DNA of 11,697 nt from CAIKLP01 sp965279595 (GTDB lineage Bacteria; Bacteroidota; Bacteroidia; Sphingobacteriales; Sphingobacteriaceae). The translations under genes and the position numbers were made by a program. The notes under the pieces are model-generated. The model was given only the letters and a program-made list of their open reading frames with translations. It was not told the origin of the DNA and made no database searches. Location of the stretch: positions 1 to 11,697 of the forward strand of contig CBDIIF010000003.1 of the NCBI GenBank assembly GCA_965279595.1, written 5' to 3'. Positions 1 to 7,396 of the stretch are shown in pieces. Position 1 is the stretch's first letter. Every line of letters begins with the position of its first letter.

Positions 1-61
1 CTGCAGCAGACAAACCACCAGCTTGCGAACTAGTACTGCTCTCCTGATCAAGCTGTTGTGA
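1..61. other. GC-richer edge tract, probably the end of a gene cut by the window
   Basis: The first 60 bases are near 50% GC, while the following 160 bases are very AT-rich, so a coding region probably ends or begins here. The strand is unresolved. Plus frame 3 reads a tail ending ...KPPACELVLLS at TGA 45-47. Plus frame 2 stops at TGA 59-61. The minus strand reads a natural-looking low-complexity stretch (QQLDQESSTSSQAGGLSAA) running off the window, but there is no ATG for it on the minus strand within 1-120. The window opens with CTGCAG, a PstI site, so a cloning junction is also conceivable. No product can be named. Confidence 0.25.
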
Positions 62-208
62 TTTATTAATTTGATTAAAATAACTAAAATCCTGACGTTA
101 GAAATTTTTTTAAATAAAATAGCCTAATTAAAAAAGTAAGTAACAATAATATTTAAAAATGGATTCACTTTTCCATTAATGTTTAGATTAGATAATTTGA
201 GTAATAAA

Positions 209-313
209 TCAAATTGCAGATTTCAGAAAATGAGACAGGCTGTAATCTAAGACTTTTAAGGCCGACCTGAGTTTTTTTAATTCGGGTAAACGCAAATCAT
301 TAGGTTGCAACAT
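209..313 (-). other. Unassigned short open frame or first-exon remnant
   Basis: Starting at the ATG at 313-311, the minus strand encodes 34 residues beginning MLQPNDLRLPELKKLRSALK, then TGA at 211-209. The stretch is richer in GC than its surroundings and the peptide looks like an amphipathic leucine/lysine helix, which is why I list it. The same frame continues beyond the TGA through AT-rich DNA into the GC-rich tract at 1-60. There is no GTA on the minus strand between 313 and 60, so no canonical miniature intron can remove the stop. It could be a real tiny ORF, a gene relic, or an exon separated from the next by an unusual intron or an unexcised germline insert. No family is recognised. 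Confidence 0.22.
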
Positions 314-389
314 AATTGAATAATTATTTTTGAATTATTTAAAATACATAAAGTAAATATGAATTAACTTGTAAAAGAAATAATGAAAA

Positions 390-1178
390 ATGGAGAGAGT
401 ATTTTTTGTTATCAATCAAATGGTACTATCAATAAAATATAATTATAGATCACAGTTAAGAACAGGTGAGATCATTATAATTGATATATAGGATGATTAT
501 GGTAGGATTATGAACTAATTTAAAGTTCATTAAAATAAAATTTGTAAAATAATATCAATAAGTTAAGATTAATAAATAGTTACTTTGTCAATTTACAATG
601 CTATAAAGATATTTTAATTGAATCAAATTTAGAATTAACTGACAATAAATACTTCAATCAATAATTTTGCAGGATTTGATTTTTCTGAATAACTTTCATT
701 TATAATTGGGCCAAATGATAAAAATTTATTTCTTTAGTATGAATTCTCAGGTGATTTTATTATAAAATTAGAAAACATTATTTAATAAAAGAGTTTCATT
801 AAAATTATCCTTTCGTCTAATTAGGATCAGGCAATAATAAATTTATATGATGAAAAAAAAAATACTAATTATTGGTATAAATTATTGAATGAGTAAATTG
901 ATTCTTAAATATTAGATAGAGACAGAATTATAAAATCTAAATGTGTCTTGGTGCCTTGATGATAAGGCCTTTCTTTAGTTAAATAAAATATTTTGATGTT
1001 AGATATATAGAAGATCCAAAAATTCCTCTCATATCTAAGTCAAGAATGCTTTTGCGATAAGTATATATCATATTAACTAAAGGCCTTTTTTACATAAATA
1101 AAATTCAAAGGCTATAAATTTACAGACAATTACAAATAAAGCAGCCTCTATATATTTTATAGATCAAAGTCTAAGTGA
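390..1178 (+). pseudogene. Probable decayed WD40/beta-propeller protein gene
   Basis: From ATG 390 one frame is open for 189 codons to tandem TGA codons at 957-962. Residues about 26-33 (GEIIIIDI) and 47-75 (H..I..I..S.DQQIV......IKIF) match the layout of a WD repeat: a closing strand, a His-containing loop, an S-x-D turn, then an I-K-I-F strand. Past about 942 the propeller-like reading jumps frame: VSWCLDDKAFL in the +1 frame, then FDVRYIEDPKIP in the +2 frame near 990. The original frame also stays open from 963 to the TGA at 1176. No GTA...AG intron accounts for these shifts. GC is about 17-30%, between the flanking noncoding DNA and the intact genes. I infer a relic, for instance of a duplicated gene after whole-genome duplication. 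Because AT-rich DNA read in the ciliate code often looks protein-like, confidence is moderate. Alternative: an intact short WD protein ending at 959. Confidence 0.42.
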
Positions 1179-1443
1179 TCAATAGAACCTTCAATTTAAG
1201 AAATGACTAATAAATAATTACTTAAACATATTATTTTTAAATTGTTTTTTCAGCATAAAGGATAATATCCAAATGATAAGAAATATTAAATATTTTTGTA
1301 TTTAAAAATCTATTTCGAATATATTAATCTAATAAGATTAAATATGATATATTTTATATTATTCTTGTTAATAAAAAATTTTCAATAATCAGATTGCATT
1401 TTAAATTATATTCTTTAAAAATAAAACAATATTTTCAATCTTA
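1179..1443. promoter_or_regulatory. AT-rich upstream region of the potassium channel gene
   Basis: This stretch falls to about 15-20% GC, and below that around 1320-1380, and I see no coding signal in it. In the frame of the channel an upstream TGA lies at 1345-1347 and no ATG occurs before 1444, which fixes the 5' limit of that gene unless an extra exon exists. It must contain the channel promoter, but no specific element can be pointed to. Confidence 0.4.
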
Positions 1444-4400
1444 ATGATATATGATGGAAAATAATCTGTTTTCAGTCACTAGGATTAATATGCATTAATA
1501 CGATTAGTTAATACGGAGGATGAATCATCTGCAAAGAAACATGAAGAAGGAAAAACATCATTTGCTTTAAGATTGGCCAAGTAAATTATATAATTAAATT
1601 ATAGATATTTATCAACATCAGGAATTGGAGATTGGCTGGATTTCGTGAATGTCACTTTATGTTTTGCGATTGCAATAATTCATCTGGTCGATGTTTCATT
1701 TTGGTAACCTAATACATATGATGTGGTACCATAAGCAGATTATTTATTGGTATCATATTTAATTAAAGTTAAGATTCCAGAACTCATTTGTTATGTTTAT
1801 TTCTTGTTGGATTTTGCAGTTAACTTCTATTTAGCAGAAAATAAGTTATTCTTCACTTTTTAAACTTCCTCCATAATTGAATACGTTTCTGTTTTTCCCA
1901 CTTTATTCGCCTTAATTGGAATATATTCACCAAGCAAACCCATTTATTTGACAAGAATACTCAGATTTTTGCTGTGTTATAGATTAGATAGGTTCTTATA
2001 AAGAAGATCAATGGAAGGTATTTAATATTTATAATTTAAGTGTTCAGGTTATTATATAAATTGATTATTACAATTACATCCATAATATTGATTAACTCAA
2101 CAGTTTTGCTTGTAGTAGAATAGAAATATTAAATACTAGAGTACATTTATTTTATGGTTGTTACCATAGCCACTGTAGGATTTGGAGATGTCTATCCTAC
2201 AACTATTTACGGAAGATTCTCAATTATTGTTGCAATTTTGGTGATAGCAATAGTTATACCTACTCAGGTATAAGAATTGACAAGAGTCTTGACTTTAAGA
2301 AGCAAATTTGCCAGAATAGTTTATGAAAATAATAATGAAAACCAACATATATTGTTATTGGGTACTCCATAGGTAGAAGGATTTAAAACATTTTTAACTG
2401 AATTATATCATAGTGATCATGGTTTGAATGAAATTAACTCAGTCATATTGTAACCATATCCTCCAAATGAAGAAATGTCTATTCTATTAAGAAATCCATA
2501 AATTTAAAATAAAGTTGTATATTTGGAGGGTCATCCTTTGTAGAAGAAGGATTTGAAAAGATCAAATGCATAAGATTGCAAATGCATCATTGTGCTTGCT
2601 AATAAAAAAAGTAGTTCCCCTAAAAGAGATGATTACAGGAATATAATCCATGCTATAGCTGTTAAATAATATGTTAAGAAATAAAGATAAAAGAATGTTA
2701 GAGTGTGTTTGTAAGTTTTATAACCATCAAGTAAGGAACTATACTATAATTCCCTTGGTGGAGGTGATACAGATTAAGTTATTTGCGTGGATGAATTGAA
2801 ATTATACCTATTGGCTAAAACTTGTTTATGTCCTGGAATTAATACTTTGATCTCCTTTCTAATTTAATCATCGAAGCCCTATTATGATATTTCTACATAT
2901 TAACCTAAAAAGAGTTGGATTGACGATTATTTGTGTGGGATGTAAAATGAAATATATCGAGTACCCTTAGATTCAAGCAACTTTGTTGGATTAACATTTG
3001 GTTAAATATCTTAAGCAATTTATTCCCATTTATAAATAATATTATTTGCTTTAGAAGTAACATTAGAGGGAGAGACAAGAGTGTTTGTGAATCCTGCAGA
3101 ATATTTATTTGAAGACTATTTACACTATGGATATGTAATTGCAACTGAAATGCCTGATATAGAGAAGATACAACAAACTATATTTCCTGATTATGTTGTT
3201 AGAAATTTTTCATTTCCTAATATATCAAGACATTAGAATGCTAAAAATGCATTATAGTTAGAGACTGAATAATTAAAAGATTTATTGAGTGAACAGAATT
3301 AAGAAAATAAAAACAAACATCCTTCATTTTATTATGTCAAACCATCTACACTCAGTTTAGGTTTAGCGAAAGTAGGTGATGAAAAGTTTGAGAAACATTT
3401 TATTGTATGTGGAGTTGTTCCTGATATGAAATATTTAATGATGCCTCTTAGAGCGAGATCACTAAAGACGATCTAGCCTATTATAATATTAAATTAAGAT
3501 CCTATTCCAACTGAAATTCAAATATAAATAAACGTGTTTCCTAAAATATATTATTTACAGGGATCTCCGCTTAAATGGATTGATTTAGAGAGAGCGTGTG
3601 TTGGTAAAGCTGCCGCATTGGTAATCTTATAAAAGCCAACTGATTAGGAAGATTCAATTAGTTCAATTGTAGATGCTGATACAATATTTATCTACAAAAC
3701 TGCCAAACATTTGAATCCGAACATTAATATAATCACAGAATTGGCATCTATATCAACTATCTCATTCCTATAATTATCTAGAAATAATAATGTTCAAAAG
3801 TATGATTGGTCAGTTAGTGAACCATTTGCATCAGGAGAAATTTATATATCTACTATGTTGGATACTCTGATATGTTAGGCATATTACAATCCTTTTATAA
3901 CTAGTATCTTTGATTAAATGATCCTGGGAAATGCATCAACTAATAAGAAAAATAAAATCTTATATCAATAGTGTAAATTATAATAGAGTAATTTATTTTT
4001 AATGGATTTACATCCCAAACACTATGATGTTACATTTGGATAACTGTTTGAATCTTTATGTTTAGAATATAAAATGATACCTATTGGTTTGTATAGAGCT
4101 GAACAAAAGGATTCAATTAAGCCTTATGTTTTTCTAAATCCCCCAAAAGATGTTAAATTGAATAATCGAGATAGAGTCTATGTGTTAAGTGGAAAACAAC
4201 CTAAAGAGCATGAACCGCAAGCAGAGTAAGGTAAACCACAGAAGAATCAGTCTATATTTGGATTAAAATCTAAATTGTAAGGAGATGAAGGCAGAGTGGA
4301 TTTTGAGTATGCTAAAGAATTATGGAGATTTTCAAATGGTTTAGCGGACTTGAAAAAATAGTTAAGTGAAATAAATACAACTATGTTCAATCAAGGTTTA

Positions 4401-4506
4401 ATTAATAAAGGTAGTTATTACATATTATTTTTAAGAATTTATATAAAAGATTAGATAAAATTTGAAATCAGAGTTATCTAATATGAATACAACTAACATA
4501 TAATGA
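1444..4506 (+). CDS. Slo/BK-type potassium channel with two RCK domains
   Basis: Spliced product of 996 residues, exons 1444-1580, 1605-2017, 2041-4410 and 4436-4506. It forms a plasma or ciliary membrane K+ channel whose gate is set by cytosolic ligand-binding RCK domains. A soluble N-terminus of about 55 residues is followed by hydrophobic segments at about 58-79 and 95-165, an arginine-bearing S4-like helix (TRILRFLLCYRLDRFLQRR), S5 at about 188-210, the selectivity filter TVGFGD at 228-233, and S6. RCK1 begins near residue 286 (HILLLG) and RCK2 near 636 (HFIVCGVV). The PFASG element at 778-782 and FLNPPKDV match the conserved Slo tail (PFACG, ITNPPYEF). The Ca2+-bowl position just before PFASG lacks the aspartate run of animal BK. 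No extra S0 segment is evident. The last 60 residues look like a coiled coil. The start is the first in-frame ATG after a TGA at 1345. If the last intron is retained, the frame ends at 4523 instead. Confidence 0.93.
1581..1604 (+). other. Intron 1 of potassium channel gene (24 nt)
   Basis: Starts GTAAATT and ends TTATAG. Removal joins ...LAK to YLSTSGIGDW. Its length is a multiple of three and it has no in-frame TGA, so retention would simply insert eight residues. Confidence 0.8.
2018..2040 (+). other. Intron 2 of potassium channel gene (23 nt)
   Basis: GTATTTAA...TTTAAG lies between the S4 and S5 segments. Splicing is required to connect ...RRSME with VFRLLYKLII in one frame. Confidence 0.88.
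4411..4435 (+). other. Intron 3 of potassium channel gene (25 nt)
   Basis: GTAGTTAT...TTTTAAG. Splicing gives a helical tail ending NKEFIQKIRQNLKSELSNMN plus TTNIQ and TGA at 4504-4506. Retention gives a different tail ending at TGA 4521-4523. The spliced tail continues the preceding coiled-coil pattern, so I prefer it. Confidence 0.7.
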
Positions 4507-4519
4507 ATTATTTTTATAA
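4507..4519 (+). promoter_or_regulatory. 13-nt junction between channel stop and PCMT start
   Basis: Thirteen bases, all A or T, separate the channel TGA from the methyltransferase ATG. They must hold the channel 3' UTR end and/or the PCMT 5' UTR, or the transcripts overlap. Confidence 0.6.
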
Positions 4520-5232
4520 ATGATAAATAAATCTTTAACTTACTTAGTTAACAATTTAAAAAGTGATGGGATGATCAAATCTTAGGAAGTTGCTAACATC
4601 ATGTTATAAGTTGATAGAGCAGATTTTGTTTTGGATAAAAAATAAGCATACTAGGATTGTGCATTATAGATTAATTATGGTGCAACAATTTCAGCTCCTC
4701 ACATGCATGCATATGCATTAGTATTATGATTATAATTAGGAATGTTTATTAGATCATTTATAGAAATCAAACAGAGTGCTTGATGTTGGATCAGGTAGTG
4801 GATATCTTTGTGCAGGTATGAGACTATTAATGAAGACCAAGGATCCATTAGTAATAGGCGTAGACCATGTAAAAGAACTCATTGATTTTTCAATCAATAA
4901 TCTAAGCAAGTAATTTTTAAATATTTTAATTCAGAAATTTTTATAATTATCTTAAAGATGGAACTATTTAACTAATTTAATCTGATGGAAGAATGGGATA
5001 TAAATAATAAGCTCCGTACTAAGTTATCCATGTTGGAGCTGCTGTTGATAAAATTCCTGAAGAATTGATTGAATAATTGGATTTCGGAGGAAGAATGGTT
5101 ATTCCAGTTGGAAAGGGCAGTTAGTATTTTCAAATAGTTGATAAAGATCATGAGGGCAATATTAAAATTACCAATACATTAGGAGTTAGGTATATTCCAT
5201 TAACTGATCTAAAAAAATAACTAAACTCATGA
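4520..5232 (+). CDS. PCMT: Protein-L-isoaspartate (D-aspartate) O-methyltransferase
   Basis: 222 residues after removing two introns (exons 4520-4720, 4740-4909, 4935-5232), the usual length for this cytosolic repair enzyme. It methylates L-isoaspartyl residues in aged proteins using S-adenosylmethionine, starting their return to L-aspartate. Visible signatures: the substrate-binding segment GATISAPHMHAYAL at 54-67, SAM-binding motif I DVGSGSGY at 82-89, the motif DGRMGY at 141-146, APYQVIHVGAA, the post-motif GGRMVIPVG from 175, and the C-terminal GVRYIPLTDLKKQ. The N-terminal MINKSLTYLVNNLKSDGMIK aligns with the family N-terminus, which supports the ATG at 4520 over the later one at 4571. 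It lies 13 nt after the channel gene and 15 nt before the HisRS gene on the same strand, with no evident functional link to either. Confidence 0.97.
4721..4739 (+). other. Intron 1 of PCMT gene (19 nt)
   Basis: GTATTATGATTATAATTAG, only 19 nt, close to the lower limit known for Paramecium introns. Removal joins HAYAL directly to ECLLDHL in agreement with the family. If retained, an in-frame TGA appears within the intron. Confidence 0.92.
4910..4934 (+). other. Intron 2 of PCMT gene (25 nt)
   Basis: GTAATTTT...AATTCAG. Splicing joins INNLSK to NFYNYLKDGTIQLIQSDGRM, restoring the conserved DGRMGY frame. Confidence 0.92.
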
Positions 5233-5247
5233 TATAATTTATAATTA
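5233..5247 (+). promoter_or_regulatory. 15-nt junction between PCMT stop and HisRS start
   Basis: Fifteen bases, all A or T, are the entire spacer between two co-directional genes, leaving essentially no room for separate 3' and 5' untranslated regions. Confidence 0.6.
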
Positions 5248-6501
5248 ATGAAATAATTATTAAAAATTCCTAAAGGAACTCAAGACTTCTTGCCAGAATA
5301 CACCTATGCTAGAAGATAGTTATTAGATAAATTTGTGAAAATATTCTAGTTGTATGGGGCAGTGGAAATTGATACACCAGTATTTGAATTGAAGTCTGTA
5401 TTGACAAATAAATATGGCGATGATGAAAAATTGATATATGATCTCAAAGATTAAGGAGGCGAAGAATTAGCATTAAGATATGATTTGACTGTTCCATTTG
5501 CTAGATTTTTGAACTCTCATGGAATAAAGAAAATGAAAAGATATTAAATTGGCAAAGTTTACAGAAGAGATAATCCAAGCTATTAATCAGGAAGATTCAG
5601 AGAGTTTATGCAATGCGATTACGATATTTGTGGATAGTAAATTTTAATATAATTAGATATACTAAGAACATTAGTGATGCTGAAATTATTTCTGTATTAA
5701 GCAAGTGTATGTAGGAAACAAATTTAAAATACAAAATTAGAGTTAATCATAGATAAATAATATCAGAAATTTTAAATTAAATCGGAATAACACAAAATCA
5801 CAATTAAATTACAAGTGCAATTGATAAAGTAGATAAAATCGGATGGGATTAAGTTAAATAGGAACTTCTTAATAAAGGATTATCAGATGGATAAGCAAAC
5901 TTATTACATTAATACTTATTTGAAAATAAATAATGTGCAAGTGTTCATGAGGATGATCTGAATCAAATAATTGAGTATTCGAAAATTTGGAATGCTGGTG
6001 ATATTGTAATTGATAAATCTTTGATGAGAGGTTTAGATTATTATAATGGAATGATATTAGAGTGTGATATTGGATAAGGAGTTTCAGTTGCTGGAGGGTA
6101 TATCATCAAATTCTATACATAGTGGACGATATGACAATTTGATCAATAATCTGAATTGTGTCGGAATGTCTATAGGAGTAGATCGATTAATCAATTTCAT
6201 TAAGAAATAAAATGACATAAATTAGGATATTTCGATAATCACCATAGGAAATACACAAGAAATTATTAAATATGCCATAAAAGTGCATTCAAAATTGGTT
6301 GATTTAGGAATCAAAGCTCAGATCTGTCTCAATATGAAATGGAATTTTGATAAACAAATTTAATGGTCTCTTAATGAAGAAAGGACAAAGGCAATCATAA
6401 TTGGAGAAAGCGAAGTTTAAACTAACTCATTTAATTTCAAAAATCTTAAAACCAGGGAAGAAGTAAAATATAAATTAGAGGAAATAAACTAAATAAAATG
6501 A
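5248..6501 (+). CDS. HARS: Histidyl-tRNA synthetase (class II), compact form
   Basis: 402 residues after splicing (exons 5248-5636, 5657-6097, 6123-6501). It charges tRNA-His with histidine for translation. The N-terminus has the family opening IPKGTQDFLPE. Motif 2 is RRDNPSYQSGRFREFMQCDYDI-like from residue 106. The histidine-specific motifs are LMRGLDYYNG at 252-261 and GGGRYDNL from 276, and motif 3 is GMSIGVDRL at 291-299 with its arginine. The last 90 residues form a short anticodon-binding domain (...ERTKAIIIGESEV...). The RRDNP..S.GR.REF.QCD form resembles eukaryotic rather than bacterial enzymes. It lacks the N-terminal WHEP extension of animal cytosolic HisRS and shows no obvious mitochondrial presequence. 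It stops 31 nt before the stop codon of the convergent lipase gene. Confidence 0.96.
5637..5656 (+). other. Intron 1 of HisRS gene (20 nt)
   Basis: GTAAATTTTAATATAATTAG. Splicing completes the codon TA|A (Gln) and joins DICGQ to YTKNISDAEI, matching the family G-x-Y...DAEI spacing. Confidence 0.92.
6098..6122 (+). other. Intron 2 of HisRS gene (25 nt)
   Basis: GTATATCA...ATACATAG interrupts the histidine-specific motif. Removal gives AGGGRYDNL, whereas retention runs into the TGA at 6129-6131. Confidence 0.93.
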
Positions 6502-6532
6502 GAATATAATATAATTTTATCCAATCGATAAA
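6502..6532. other. 31-nt convergent intergenic gap (HisRS / lipase)
   Basis: Both genes end here on opposite strands. The space is nearly all A/T and shows no obvious hairpin, so the 3' ends must be tiny or overlap as antisense transcripts. Confidence 0.6.
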
Positions 6533-7383
6533 TCAACAATCAACACTAAAAGACCATCCGAGATATTCTAAATGATCGTTATAGACAGGGTTCTTAACAC
6601 TTGCTGAACAATTTGGATCTTCACCTTTTACTTCTTAGCATATTGTTGGGAGACCATTGTTATACCAAATTTCGCTAAGGACATGTTGATAGCCTACAGC
6701 TTTAAATGGAAGCTAACAATATTTATTGATGAATACATGTGGAGCATAATCCCTCTCGTGAACTATTCTGTAATGGGTAACTCTTAAAGTTAATAACCAA
6801 TCATAAAATGCAGAATCTCCCAATCTTGGTGATCCTAATGTGACTAAAAAGACTTTGAATCCTAATGCTGATATCTCACTTGCAAACATAGTAGCCATAG
6901 CTCCTCCCAATGAATGACCTGCAACTTATAATGATGCACCTGGATATCTTAATTTGTATTCTGGAAGTAGTGGGTCAACTAATAACTTTAAACTAGTGTA
7001 TGCTGTAAAGAATCCTTGATGAACCTGACAATCGCAGAAATCATTAAATTTAATTTTAGTTAAAGTGATATCTTCTATCCAATTTCTGGGATTGTCTGTT
7101 CCTCTAAATACTACAGTTATTGCATTTCTTTTTGAATTGTATGCCAAATATGCTCTTGTTCCCTAATAATAGATATCTTATATACAAAGTCTGCATTATC
7201 AACTACTTGAATTCTTTCGAGATCTGGATAATTTCTGCTAACATACCCTGTTTCCCAATTTTGTATTGCTTCAGCAGGGCAATATGCTCCAAATGCCAAG
7301 GCCGCTAATTCTTTTGCTATATCCTCGTCGTAAGTAATTGCAGAACTTAGGCCCAAAAATAAAACTATGATAAGTGATGTCAT
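6533..7383 (-). CDS. Secreted class 3 (fungal-type) triacylglycerol lipase
   Basis: 275 residues in two exons (7383-7186 and 7162-6533). It hydrolyses ester bonds in acylglycerols or related lipids, probably in a digestive vacuole, lysosome or the medium. A signal peptide MTSLIIVLFLGLSSA supports the start and export. The alpha/beta-hydrolase core follows: VVFRGTD (oxyanion region), the nucleophile elbow GHSLGGA with Ser150, GSPRLGD, then the catalytic Asp204 in HERDYAPHV and the catalytic His263 in NDHLEYL. The C-terminal ICQEVKGEDPNCS resembles the ICTSEIE..DCS segment of Rhizomucor-type lipases, suggesting a conserved disulfide. The gene starts 13 nt downstream of the alpha-mannosidase stop on the same strand. 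The true substrate cannot be told from sequence. Confidence 0.96.
7163..7185 (-). other. Intron of lipase gene (23 nt)
   Basis: On the minus strand it begins GTATATAAGA and ends TTATTAG. Removal joins VVDNADF to GTRAYLAYNSKRN. Without splicing the frame is lost before the VVFRGTD motif. Confidence 0.92.
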
Positions 7384-7396
7384 ATAAAATTAATTA
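7384..7396 (-). promoter_or_regulatory. 13-nt junction between mannosidase stop and lipase start
   Basis: Thirteen A/T bases are all that separates the two minus-strand hydrolase genes. No separate promoter fits here, so lipase transcription must initiate inside the mannosidase coding region or the genes share a transcript. Confidence 0.6.

Noticed and set aside
1..6. CTGCAG (PstI site) at the very first base as proof of a clone end
   Set aside because: Suggestive only. Another CTGCAG occurs near 10609, and the adjacent bases match no vector polylinker I recognise.
1..270. A 90-codon plus-strand open frame ending at TGA 268-270
   Set aside because: It runs without change across the sharp drop in GC at about position 60, has no start in the window, and uses poorly matched codons. 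Long chance frames are common when only TGA stops translation.
423..448. Perfect-looking 26-nt GTA...TAG intron in the WD40-like frame
   Set aside because: Splicing it shifts the downstream frame into TGA within a few codons or creates TGA at the junction, while the unspliced reading continues directly into the WD-like segment.
964..1088. Imperfect inverted repeat: CTTTAGTTAA at 973-982 and TTAACTAAAG at 1073-1082, each next to an AGGCCT palindrome
   Set aside because: Arms of only 10 bp with a 90-nt loop in AT-rich DNA, no flanking duplications and no associated transposase. Probably chance.
941..1276. Open frame from ATG 941 reading MCLGALMIRPFFSQIKYF and onward, as an independent gene
   Set aside because: Part of it looks like the frame-shifted continuation of the WD40-like relic. 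GC falls to about 15% toward its end, and no domain is recognisable.
2905..3144. Minus-strand open frame antisense to the channel gene
   Set aside because: It lies wholly inside the RCK1-encoding exon, whose plus-strand translation aligns with Slo channels.
7120..7308. Plus-strand open frame antisense to the lipase
   Set aside because: It overlaps the lipase N-terminal exons and intron and has no protein-like signature of its own.
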